From Pseudothermotoga elfii DSM 9442 = NBRC 107921 (GTDB lineage: Bacteria; Thermotogota; Thermotogae; Thermotogales; DSM-5069), in assembly GCF_000504085.1 (NCBI RefSeq), contig NC_022792.1, forward strand, positions 1,702,001 to 1,766,000: 64,000 nt of DNA, given 5' to 3'. This document shows positions 49,024-56,994 of the stretch, piece by piece; positions within the stretch are counted from its first letter, which is position 1; each line of letters begins with the position of its first letter. The position numbers and the translations under genes are program-made. The notes under the pieces are model-generated. The model ran no database searches and was not told the DNA's origin. It saw nothing but the letters and a program-made list of their open reading frames with translations.

Positions 49024-50639
49024 CTGATGAACACGAAAAGATGGAAAATTTTCAAGAATATCTTGATTTCGTTGAAACCAATCCCGGGAGTGTCGTAGAG
49101 GCTGTGGTGACCAGGATAAATCCAGCAGAAGGCATTTCTGTAGACTTTGGTGGTAAAGGTGAAGGGATAATTCAGCAAAATGAGTTAATTCACTCCATTG
49201 AAAAATATTCAGTAGGTCAAAAAATCAAAGCTCAAATCCTAAAAATCAATGATGAAGAAGGATATGCTCTGCTATCAGAGAAAAGACCTTACATAAGAGA
49301 AATGAGAAATACATTGAGAAAAGCGTATGAGTCTAAAATACCCGTCAAGGGCAAAATAGTACAAACTATTCCGGGAGGATACCGGGTATTAATATCCAAT
49401 ATTTTTGACGCCTTCTTGCCGGGTTCTCAATCTCTGCTTAAAAGAAATCAATCTTTTCAAGAAAAAGAAATGAATTTCCTGATAATTGAGTATTCTGTTC
49501 GTAGAAACAAGCTCCATATAGTTGTTTCCAGAAAAGCACTTCTGGAACGGTTAAAGAAAGAATTTTTCAACACTCACAAAGTTGGAGATGAAATTGAGGG
49601 AACAGTGGAAAGTATCAGGATGAATCATGCAATAATTGATTTTGATGGAATAAAAGCCTTTTTACCAAGATCAGAAATGTCGCACGATCCTTCGGTTTCA
49701 CCAGATGATATTCTCAAGAAAAACGATCAAATAAAAGTCAAAATAATAGAAATTAACCCAGCAAGAAGCTCTATAACAGTGAGCTTGAAAGCTCTGGAAC
49801 CTGACCCATGGCTGAAAGTTTCAGAAAGATATTCTGTAGGAACAGTTGTTCAGGGAACAGTCAAAAGCATAATGCCGTTTGGAATCTTTTTGAACCTCGA
49901 ACCAGGGCTTGACGGACTGATACACATCTCCGAGGTTTTCTGGACGAGCAAAAAAGCAGATCTTCACAAATATTTCAAGATAGGCCAAATTGTTCAAGCC
50001 GAAGTGATAGAAATAGATCCGGAAAAACACAGAATTGCTCTGAGTTATAAAAAAGCCAAAGGAGATCCATGGGAAGAAGTCGTACAGAAATACAACGAAG
50101 GAGACGTGGTAAGCGGCAAAATAGTAAGAATCTTACCAGCAGGTGTTATTGTGGAACTGGAAGATGGTGTCAGTGGTTTTGTACCAAAATCAGAACTTTC
50201 CTGGAACAAAGTAAAGGATCCAACAGATCTGTTCAAGGAAAAAGACAGATTAAATGTCAAAATATTATCAATAGACAAACAGAAAAGACGAATGAGGCTC
50301 AGTGTGAAACAATTAACACCAGACCCATGGGATGAAGTTGTTACAAAACTTTCTGAAAACTCCGTAGCTAAAGCCCTGGTGAAATCAAAAGTGAATTCCG
50401 GCTTTATAATAGAATTGAAGGATTTCTCTATCGATGGATTAATGCCTGCGAGTCACGCAGATGAATCTTTAAAAGAGGGAGACGAAGTAGAAGTACTTGT
50501 TTTGAGGCTTATACCCGAGCGAAGGAAGCTTCTGGTGAGTCAGAAAAAACTCGAGGAGAAAAAGGCTTACGAAGAATATAAAAGCAAAATTGATGAATCA
50601 ACAGTAAAAAGAACGCTCGGTGACAGGATGAAGAGTTAA
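49020..50639 (+). CDS. rpsA: Ribosomal protein S1-like protein with six S1 domains
   Basis: A 539-residue RNA-binding protein. Six S1 repeats are visible at about 21-85, 99-167, 184-252, 270-341, 356-427 and 443-505; repeats 4 and 5 are best conserved (VVQGTVKSIMPFGIFLNLEPGLDGLIHISE; VVSGKIVRILPAGVIVELEDGVSGFVPKSE, both in segments). A basic C-terminal tail follows. S1 recruits mRNA to the 30S subunit. It overlaps ispH by four bases, with der starting one base after its stop. Confidence 0.92.
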   Translation: MTDEHEKMENFQEYLDFVETNPGSVVEAVVTRINPAEGISVDFGGKGEGIIQQNELIHSIEKYSVGQKIKAQILKINDEEGYALLSEKRPYIREMRNTLRKAYESKIPVKGKIVQTIPGGYRVLISNIFDAFLPGSQSLLKRNQSFQEKEMNFLIIEYSVRRNKLHIVVSRKALLERLKKEFFNTHKVGDEIEGTVESIRMNHAIIDFDGIKAFLPRSEMSHDPSVSPDDILKKNDQIKVKIIEINPARSSITVSLKALEPDPWLKVSERYSVGTVVQGTVKSIMPFGIFLNLEPGLDGLIHISEVFWTSKKADLHKYFKIGQIVQAEVIEIDPEKHRIALSYKKAKGDPWEEVVQKYNEGDVVSGKIVRILPAGVIVELEDGVSGFVPKSELSWNKVKDPTDLFKEKDRLNVKILSIDKQKRRMRLSVKQLTPDPWDEVVTKLSENSVAKALVKSKVNSGFIIELKDFSIDGLMPASHADESLKEGDEVEVLVLRLIPERRKLLVSQKKLEEKKAYEEYKSKIDESTVKRTLGDRMKS

Positions 50640-50640
50640 T

Positions 50641-51948
50641 ATGGCAACAGTTGTTATAGCTGGAAGGGCGAATGTCGGAAAATCAACGCTTTTTAACAGA
50701 CTTATCGGACGCAGAAAGGCAATAACAGAAAAGATAGAAGGTGTTACTCGTGATATTATAAAAGGTCTCGTTGTTTACAACGAGACCTCTTTCCTTCTGT
50801 ACGACACGTGTGGAGTATTTGAATCAACCCGAGATCCCGTTCTCCTTGCAATGCGTGATAAAGCCTTCGAGGCATTTCGAAAAGCAGATCTCATTTTATT
50901 CGTTGTGGATGGAAGAAGCGGCATTACATCAGAAGATGAATATGTTGCTCAACAATTGAGAAAAATCGCCAAGAAAGTTCTTATGGTAATTAACAAGTCT
51001 GAAAATATGTCCGTGGTTGAAAAAAACCTTCCTGATATAATGAAACTCGGTTTTGCCGAATATATTCCTGTTTCTGCTCAACATGGCAACAACATAGACG
51101 AATTACTTGATAAAATTACAAATCTGCTGAGAGAATCTGGCGAGAAATCAATGCTTTTTAAAGAATCTTCACCGAAGATCGCGATTGTTGGAAAACCTAA
51201 CGTTGGAAAATCATCACTTTTCAACGCTCTTCTGAATATGGACAGAGCCACTGTTACTCCTGTACCCGGCACAACGAGAGATCCTGTGGATGAAATGATC
51301 GAAATTAATGGCAAAAAGTACATACTTGTTGACACAGCTGGCATGAGGAGAAAGAGCAGAATAGAAAGAAAAACAATCGAGCAATTCAGTATAAGCAGAA
51401 CGATTGATACCATACAATCTGCTGATGTTGTTTTGCTTGTTATAGATGCAACCGAAGGCGTTACCAGGCAGGATAAAAGAATTGCTGATTTGATACTCAG
51501 CAGTGGTAGAGCCATGGTTTGTGTGATTAATAAATTTGATCTTGTAAACGTACGTAAAAAAGACTATGAGGCAGCGCTTTTCACTGAGATGCCATTCATT
51601 AATTTCTGTCGAATAGTTTTTACCAGTGCTGTCAAAAAAAGTGGCCTGGAAAAACTTTTCAATGCTATAGATGAGGCGTACGAATCTTACTGCCGAAAAG
51701 TTCCTCAACAACTCTTGAGTAAGCTTGCATCACAACTTCCATTGCTTTCGCCTGCCCTTAGCAGAAAAAATTTGAGGATTTATTCCATAAAGCAAATAAA
51801 GATAAAGCCACCGAAATTTGTTATCATGGTTAATAAAAAAGAGCTCACCGACTATCAAACAGAGAAAACATTACAAAGATTTATAAGAGAGAGGGTAGAT
51901 CAATTTACTGGAACACCATTGGTGATAGAATTCAAAAGTAGGAGATGA
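50641..51948 (+). CDS. der: Ribosome-biogenesis GTPase Der
   Basis: A 435-residue protein with two tandem GTPase domains: GRANVGKSTLFNRLIGRRKA (about 7-26, with VTRDI for G2 and DTCG for G3) and GKPNVGKSSLFNALL (about 184-198, with TTRDPVDE, DTAGMRRKSR and NKFD). A C-terminal KH-like domain (about 350-435) follows. It acts in 50S subunit maturation. In the first domain the G4 motif is NKSE instead of NKxD, a common variation to check. plsY is coupled downstream. Confidence 0.96.
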   Translation: MATVVIAGRANVGKSTLFNRLIGRRKAITEKIEGVTRDIIKGLVVYNETSFLLYDTCGVFESTRDPVLLAMRDKAFEAFRKADLILFVVDGRSGITSEDEYVAQQLRKIAKKVLMVINKSENMSVVEKNLPDIMKLGFAEYIPVSAQHGNNIDELLDKITNLLRESGEKSMLFKESSPKIAIVGKPNVGKSSLFNALLNMDRATVTPVPGTTRDPVDEMIEINGKKYILVDTAGMRRKSRIERKTIEQFSISRTIDTIQSADVVLLVIDATEGVTRQDKRIADLILSSGRAMVCVINKFDLVNVRKKDYEAALFTEMPFINFCRIVFTSAVKKSGLEKLFNAIDEAYESYCRKVPQQLLSKLASQLPLLSPALSRKNLRIYSIKQIKIKPPKFVIMVNKKELTDYQTEKTLQRFIRERVDQFTGTPLVIEFKSRR

Positions 51949-51950
51949 TT

Positions 51951-52550
51951 ATGAATTATATACTTATTGGACTGATTTCCTATTTTTGCGGAGCAATACC
52001 ATTCAGTTATCTTCTACCGAAATTGAGAAAAATCGACATCAGAAGAACCGGTAGTGGGAATGTTGGTGGCACAAATGCTCTCAGGGCTGCCGGCCCTGTT
52101 ATCGGCTTTATTTGTATGGTTCTTGATGGCGTTAAAGCCTTTGTGCCTGTACTTGTTTTTTCTCTGATTTTTAAAGATATTCATTATACAGGAATATCTT
52201 CCATTTTTGCTGTCCTTGGCCATGATTTTCCAGTTTTCCTGAGGTTCAAAGGCGGAAAAGGTGTTGCAAGTACCACAGGGGTATTTTTTGCACTTTGCCC
52301 GATTTGTGGCTTTACTTTCCTCGCAACCTGGATCAGCATAACTCTTTTAACAAAATATGTTTCACTGGCTTCGATAGTAGGTATGTACGCAGCTTCGTTT
52401 GTTGCTTTCTTCTTTAACAAAGACTACGGAGTGTTGTTTTTGTTGCTCTCAACCTTATCAACGTTAAGACACTCGGAAAATATCGAAAGATTGGTCAACA
52501 AATCGGAAAGAAAAACTGACTTGATAAAAATAATTAAAAAGAGGGGGTAA
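51951..52550 (+). CDS. plsY: Glycerol-3-phosphate acyltransferase PlsY
   Basis: A 199-residue membrane enzyme with about five helices. Conserved loops are GSGNVGGTNALRAAG (about 36-50) and GHDFPVFLRFKGGKGVAS (about 86-103). It transfers acyl from acyl-phosphate to glycerol-3-phosphate, the first step of phospholipid synthesis. ATG 51951 has AGGAGATG upstream; an ATG two codons earlier is also possible. The C-terminal 25 residues are soluble and charged. It is followed two bases later by the secreted propeller gene. Confidence 0.93.
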   Translation: MNYILIGLISYFCGAIPFSYLLPKLRKIDIRRTGSGNVGGTNALRAAGPVIGFICMVLDGVKAFVPVLVFSLIFKDIHYTGISSIFAVLGHDFPVFLRFKGGKGVASTTGVFFALCPICGFTFLATWISITLLTKYVSLASIVGMYAASFVAFFFNKDYGVLFLLLSTLSTLRHSENIERLVNKSERKTDLIKIIKKRG

Positions 52551-52552
52551 GC

Positions 52553-54157
52553 TTGAGAAAATTACTTTTTCTGCTTTTTGTATTGCACTGCGTGTTGATC
52601 TATCCTATAGTTAATGAAGAACAAGCTCGAGAGCTGTTCTCACAGGCTTTATTGCACTGGTATCAGGGAGATGTTTCAAACGCGAGAAATCTCATGGAGC
52701 AGGCTCTTTCTGGTCTGATATATGTTGCTGACATACCTGAGTTCTGGTTTTTCACTTCAAAAATCGATATAGATACCAGGGCAGTTGAAAAAGCACAGGA
52801 AAATCTCAAAACAGTTCTTGTAGTAAGTCCTGGAAAAGCTGAGGTACTTTCTTTAATAAAAGAAATCGAGGTGCTTTCAAACCCCATAAAATTCTCAACG
52901 CCAACAGTATTTGATGAGATCTTAACAGTTCCTGGTTTTACCAGAGGAGTAGAATACTTCTACACACCGAATGCCGTGGCTTTCTATGAAAATTCCTTAC
53001 TTATAGCCGATGAAGCAAATAAAAGGTTGATAAGATACGAAGAAGGTAAGTACCAAATCTACAAAATAAGTATCTCCCCTCGGAGCATCGCTGCTTTTCC
53101 TGAATCTCACGTATATATATCGGGAGATGGAAAACTGATCGAGTACGATCTTCAAAACCTCTCTGAGAAAGTCATAGGTGATGGATTTATTAACCCCATC
53201 CTTGCAGGATTTGATAGAGTCAACAGACTATGGGGAGCAGATGTTGATAGAATCTTCACGTGCGACGGTGGAAAAATTACATTTTTTAACCCTGAAGGCT
53301 TTCATATAATTGGAGATATCGAGATAACTCCAAACGGGATATGGATACTTGACACATTTGCAAATCAGCTTATTCTTCTTGATTATTCGATGAATGTAAT
53401 AAAAACATATCCTTCCTACAATGCTTGGAATTTTGAAATCAGTTTATCAGGTGAACCTGTAATTATTACAAAAAACGGCACACTCTCGATAGTGAAAGAC
53501 GATGGTTTGCACGACCTGTTTACTCCGACAGGTAATACCGTTCTTTTCGAGTACCATTATCCATACCTTATGCTAATGGATTGGAAATCCCATAGTGTGT
53601 CAGTCCGATTGATGAAATCTCAGGAGCCAGTAATAGTCAAAGTAGATAATCTGAGTCTTAGCGAAGAATATATCGATCTTTCAATCAGAGTTGAAAATAT
53701 ATCTGGTGAACCGCTGCCGTTTATTCGACAATTAATTCAGGTTCGTGAAGGTGGAGGACCAGTTTTTTTCAACATCTCGGCAAATTATCTGAAACTTGAA
53801 TGGTTGAAAGCTACCTCAGAATTTTTCAGCGATCTTCTTCCGAAAATAAAAAGAGGTTCCCTCTATGGCGTATTATTCGATAATACTCCAAAAGAATGGA
53901 AAAGAACAGATCTCGTAACACTTAGAGGAAAAAACATTAAACTTTTTTCCCGTTCGCAGGTAACGGATTTAGAATTGCTATCTGGAGGCTTTGGACCAGT
54001 AAATTCCGAAAGAGAAATATGGCAGCCTGTCTGGTCCATATCTTTCAAGCGCACAAGGCCTATCCCATCGGATATTGTCCCGGTTGCTGTCGAGGTAAAA
54101 ATTGGCCAGGAGGTTTATTCAGACACTATATATTACACAAGAGGAATGGTGGAATGA
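52553..54157 (+). CDS. Secreted TPR-plus-propeller-like protein of unknown function
   Basis: A 534-residue protein. A signal peptide (about 1-18) precedes two TPR-like helical repeats (about 20-110: ARELFSQALLHWYQGDVSNARNLMEQALSG). A propeller-like region follows (about 125-370) with NHL-style blades (NAVAFYENSLLIADEANKRLIRYEEGKYQIYKI; WGADVDRIFTCDGGK; GIWILDTFANQLILLDYSMNV). A C-terminal domain of about 160 residues is beta-rich. No enzyme motif is seen. It is coupled by ATGA overlap to a cytoplasmic-looking TPR gene. The function is not recognised. Confidence 0.68.
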   Translation: MRKLLFLLFVLHCVLIYPIVNEEQARELFSQALLHWYQGDVSNARNLMEQALSGLIYVADIPEFWFFTSKIDIDTRAVEKAQENLKTVLVVSPGKAEVLSLIKEIEVLSNPIKFSTPTVFDEILTVPGFTRGVEYFYTPNAVAFYENSLLIADEANKRLIRYEEGKYQIYKISISPRSIAAFPESHVYISGDGKLIEYDLQNLSEKVIGDGFINPILAGFDRVNRLWGADVDRIFTCDGGKITFFNPEGFHIIGDIEITPNGIWILDTFANQLILLDYSMNVIKTYPSYNAWNFEISLSGEPVIITKNGTLSIVKDDGLHDLFTPTGNTVLFEYHYPYLMLMDWKSHSVSVRLMKSQEPVIVKVDNLSLSEEYIDLSIRVENISGEPLPFIRQLIQVREGGGPVFFNISANYLKLEWLKATSEFFSDLLPKIKRGSLYGVLFDNTPKEWKRTDLVTLRGKNIKLFSRSQVTDLELLSGGFGPVNSEREIWQPVWSISFKRTRPIPSDIVPVAVEVKIGQEVYSDTIYYTRGMVE

Positions 54158-54633
54158 AAATTGAGAAGATTTTTCAGGAAGCCTACACAGCGTCGCAATC
54201 CGGCGATTTATCAAAAGCTGAGTTTCTTTATAAAAAATGTTTAGAAATTCAGCAAACACCGGAAGTGTGGAATAACCTTGGAAATGTTTACAGAAAACAA
54301 GAAAAAAATGCCAGGGCTATAGAATGTTATCAGAAAGCTATCGAAATGGACAAGAATTTTCTGCCTGCATATACAAATATGGCCTGCACTTTATTGAATC
54401 TTGAAAGATATGACAGTGCGAAACTTATCTTAACCAGAGCCTTACAGCTTAACAGAGACGACAGTACGGTCAAAGCAATGCTCATAGTTTGTCATCTTGC
54501 CTTGAAAGAAACTATCGAAGCAATTGACCTGTATGCTGAAAATATAAATGATAACCAATTAGCTGAAGAATTGAGAGAGTACGGCGTTCTGGAAAAGCTC
54601 AAAGAATTGAGAAAAACGTGGAATAGATACTAA
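54154..54633 (+). CDS. TPR-repeat protein
   Basis: A 159-residue protein of about four tetratricopeptide repeats: IFQEAYTASQSGDLSKAEFLYKKCLEI, VWNNLGNVYRKQEKNARAIECYQKAIEM, AYTNMACTLLNLERYDSAKLILTRALQL and TVKAMLIVCHLALKETIEAIDLYAEN. It has no signal peptide, so it probably acts as a cytoplasmic adaptor. Start ATG overlaps the stop of the upstream secreted protein (ATGA), so their levels are linked. It ends four bases into the convergent sigma-factor gene. Confidence 0.85.
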   Translation: MKIEKIFQEAYTASQSGDLSKAEFLYKKCLEIQQTPEVWNNLGNVYRKQEKNARAIECYQKAIEMDKNFLPAYTNMACTLLNLERYDSAKLILTRALQLNRDDSTVKAMLIVCHLALKETIEAIDLYAENINDNQLAEELREYGVLEKLKELRKTWNRY

Positions 54634-55250
54634 TTTTGAAAAAAGATAGTTATAAGAAGTGGGTCTATCTTTGTTTTGACTATTCTCTTAAATTTCTGTA
54701 CAGTATTATCGACTTTCTTAAAGTTCACATTCAATTCCTGCTCTATTTGTTCATAACTCGATCCATTTATCCACATACTGATTATCCCCTGTTCCAGATC
54801 GGTAAGATGCCCGTTTACTTTTTCCATAACTATTTCTAAGACAGCTTGGCGCACTGTTGAAGTCCCTGCGTCTTCGAAAGAATAACCGGTTTCATCAGAT
54901 TCTTCATCAGTTATGGAATCGACGCTCAAAGCATCTGTCAACATTCTGTTCTTCCTCCGGTTAAGAAAGGTGAGAAAGGACTTCAACTCCGATTCTACAC
55001 TTGTCCAGGCAAAAGAAGTGAATCCTCCTTTATCAGACTGGTAATAATAAACTGCCTTGATCAAACCAACCAGACCGTTTTGAACCAGATCTTGAAACTC
55101 TGCCCAGGGCGCATAATATTTTGAGGAAATTTTTACAACCATAGGATAGAATTTCTCTACCAAAAGGTCTAAGGCTTCTTTAAGCCCGCTTTGAGCAAGA
55201 TTCACAAGTTCTTCCGTTCTCTTAGTTCTCAAACTGTATTTTACATTCAA
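54630..55250 (-). CDS. Small sigma-70 family factor (SigH-like)
   Basis: A 206-residue alternative sigma factor. Region 2 contains EFQDLVQNGLVGLIKAVYYYQSDKGGFTSFAWTSVESELKSFL (about 50-92) with the conserved tryptophan for promoter melting. Region 4 is weak but shows a helix-turn-helix-like LTDLEQGIISMWINGSSYEQIEQELNVNFKKVDNTVQKF (about 142-180). A linker rich in Asp, Ser and Glu (110-135) separates them. It is closest to SigH/SigF-type small factors; the targets are unknown. Its start overlaps the HAD phosphatase gene by four bases, and no anti-sigma gene is adjacent. Confidence 0.82.
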   Translation of the reverse strand: MNVKYSLRTKRTEELVNLAQSGLKEALDLLVEKFYPMVVKISSKYYAPWAEFQDLVQNGLVGLIKAVYYYQSDKGGFTSFAWTSVESELKSFLTFLNRRKNRMLTDALSVDSITDEESDETGYSFEDAGTSTVRQAVLEIVMEKVNGHLTDLEQGIISMWINGSSYEQIEQELNVNFKKVDNTVQKFKRIVKTKIDPLLITIFFQN

Positions 55251-56053
55251 ACGTGATACCCACTTTCAATCATTTTGGCGAGTTGACCTATATTTTCCAC
55301 TATAAGATCTGGTTTTCTTGCAACAGATTTCAGATCATGCAAGGTCGTCTCACCAGATAAAACAAGTATTGAAAAAACACCTGAATTGTAGGCAAATTCC
55401 ATATCGGTATAGAGCCTGTCACCAACCATCGCTATCTTATCAGGAGATACGCCGGTTTTCCTGACAATCATTTTTAGCATCAGAGGGTTCGGCTTTCCAA
55501 CGATATAATCAGGTTTCCTCAAAGTGGATTTTTCTATCAATGCCATAAAAGAACCCGCATCAGGTACTGGCCCATGCAATGACGGGCAATTTACATCCAG
55601 ATGAGTTGCTATGTATTTCAGGCCCTTTCTTAAAAACAAACACCCGAGAGAAAGCTTACGATAGTTGATCTCTGTATCATATCCAAGCACCACTAATTGT
55701 GGGTTTTGCTCAGTATTTTTATGTCCGTAACTCTCCAGTGTTTTTACAAGTGATTCAGTACCTATTGTAAAAAGATCCACATGACCAAATCTTTCCTCAA
55801 GGAAAAGAGCCGTAGCCTCACCGGAGGTAAAGATATCTTCAGGAGTTACATCGACCCCAAGTTTTTTCAGTTTTTCTACATAATCAAAATTGTTCTTTGA
55901 AGAATTATTTGTTAAAAACATAACCCTCTTTTTTTGCTTTCTTACCACATGAAGAAAATCCAGCGCGCCTGTTACAAGTTTATCTCCAATGTAAAATGTT
56001 CCATCCATGTCTAAGAGAAACAGATATACTTCATTGAGATTCAGTGCCTTCAC
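55247..56053 (-). CDS. HAD-IIA phosphatase (NagD/p-nitrophenylphosphatase type)
   Basis: A 268-residue HAD phosphatase. Motif I is FLLDMDGTFYIGDKLV (D15, D17 counting from GTG 56053), motif II is VMFLTNNSSKN, a C2 cap follows, and motif III/IV is VGKPNPLMLKMIVRKTG then AMVGDRLYTDMEFAYNSG. NagD-like enzymes remove phosphate from sugars or nucleotides; the substrate is not predictable. GTG 56053 has no SD, whereas GAGGTGAAGG (56056-56047) is well placed for a CTG start at 56044, three codons later. It precedes the sigma-factor gene. Confidence 0.87.
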   Translation of the reverse strand: MKALNLNEVYLFLLDMDGTFYIGDKLVTGALDFLHVVRKQKKRVMFLTNNSSKNNFDYVEKLKKLGVDVTPEDIFTSGEATALFLEERFGHVDLFTIGTESLVKTLESYGHKNTEQNPQLVVLGYDTEINYRKLSLGCLFLRKGLKYIATHLDVNCPSLHGPVPDAGSFMALIEKSTLRKPDYIVGKPNPLMLKMIVRKTGVSPDKIAMVGDRLYTDMEFAYNSGVFSILVLSGETTLHDLKSVARKPDLIVENIGQLAKMIESGYHV

Positions 56054-56100
56054 CTCATAAATACGATACCAGAATAGCTGCCTTCTGAAAAGATGTAACC

Positions 56101-56129
56101 TTGAAATTGCACTACCGATCTGGTAATAT
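56101..56129 (+). promoter_or_regulatory. rpmB promoter
   Basis: TTGAAA (56101-56106) and TAATAT (56124-56129) have a 17-base spacer, about 32 bases before the L28 start. Confidence 0.6.
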
Positions 56130-56160
56130 TATTAAGCGGTTTGAGAAAGGGGTATGAGAG

Positions 56161-56358
56161 ATGGCAAAAAGATGTGAAATATGTGGAAAAGGACCTGTAG
56201 CTGGCAAAAACGTCAGTCACTCCAATAGACACACTCGAAGAATGTTCAGACCGAACCTTCAGAAAATTCGTGTGATTACCGAAGATGGAACTGTCAGGAC
56301 TATGAGAGTCTGTACCAGATGTCTCAAGGCAGGCAAAGTTCAAAAAGCAACAGCATGA
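56161..56358 (+). CDS. rpmB: 50S ribosomal protein L28
   Basis: A 65-residue protein: [34 protein letters not shown], then [16 protein letters not shown]. Two CxxC pairs (CEIC, CTRC) show the zinc-ribbon form. ATG 56161 has AAAGGGG eight bases upstream. It is transcribed alone, between its own promoter and a strong GC-rich terminator. Confidence 0.97.
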   Translation: MAKRCEICGKGPVAGKNVSHSNRHTRRMFRPNLQKIRVITEDGTVRTMRVCTRCLKAGKVQKATA

Positions 56359-56359
56359 A

Positions 56360-56390
56360 CGCGCGGGTTTATCCGCGCGATTTTGTTTTC
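56360..56390 (+). terminator. Intrinsic terminator after rpmB
   Basis: CGCGCGG (56360-56366), loop GTTTAT, CCGCGCG (56373-56379) form an all-GC stem in an AT-rich region, followed by ATTTTGTTTT. Confidence 0.9.
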
Positions 56391-56403
56391 AACTTTCCAG
56401 ATA

Positions 56404-56432
56404 TTGAAAACAGCCTTCACGTTTGATAAAAT
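56404..56432 (+). promoter_or_regulatory. apt-pgi operon promoter
   Basis: TTGAAA (56404-56409) and TAAAAT (56427-56432) have a 17-base spacer, with transcription expected near 56439, about 30 bases before apt. Confidence 0.6.
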
Positions 56433-56469
56433 GTACCTGTGCGATTCTTCCGAAAAGGATGGTGGACAG

Positions 56470-56982
56470 ATGGATTTGAGAAAATTCATCAGAGATATTC
56501 CTGATTTTCCATTTGAAGGAATTATTTTTAGAGATGTTACTCCCCTCTTGAAAAACCCTCAGGCTTTCCAGGCAGCTATAGATAAAATGGCAGAAACTGT
56601 GTCTGATATCGATTTCGATTTAATTGTTGCTCCAGAAGCAAGGGGATTTATTTTTGGTTCTGCTCTTGCTTACAAACTTCACAAAGGCTTTATTCCGGTT
56701 AGAAAACCTGGAAAATTGCCTTACGAAACAACATCAATTGAATATGATCTCGAGTATGGGACAGCCAAGCTTCAAATTCATTCTGATGCAATAGATAAAG
56801 GAGAGAAAATCCTGCTTGTTGATGACGTTCTTGCGACAGGTGGTACAGCAAATGCAATAGCACAGCTTGTGAAAAAACTCGGTGGCGAGGTTGCGGGAAC
56901 ATGCTTCTTAGTTGAATTAACATACTTGAATCCAAGAGAAAGACTCAGAGATTACCTCATCAGAACTGTTATCTCTTACTGA
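56470..56982 (+). CDS. apt: Adenine phosphoribosyltransferase
   Basis: A 170-residue purine-salvage enzyme that makes AMP from adenine and PRPP. The N-terminus [26 protein letters not shown] and the loop PEARGFIFG are typical. The PRPP motif is [15 protein letters not shown] (about 115-129). ATG 56470 has AAAGGATGGTGG upstream; a longer in-frame ORF reaches back through the rpmB terminator and is not real. pgi follows after 12 bases. Confidence 0.96.
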   Translation: MDLRKFIRDIPDFPFEGIIFRDVTPLLKNPQAFQAAIDKMAETVSDIDFDLIVAPEARGFIFGSALAYKLHKGFIPVRKPGKLPYETTSIEYDLEYGTAKLQIHSDAIDKGEKILLVDDVLATGGTANAIAQLVKKLGGEVAGTCFLVELTYLNPRERLRDYLIRTVISY

Positions 56983-56994
56983 GGGGGAGTAGAA

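Noticed and set aside
48705-49178. A 157-residue minus-strand open frame opposite ispH and the S1 gene
   Set aside because: It spans the ispH-S1 junction in antisense and carries no motif.
51214-51711. A 165-residue minus-strand open frame opposite der
   Set aside because: It is antisense to the second GTPase domain; no family resemblance.
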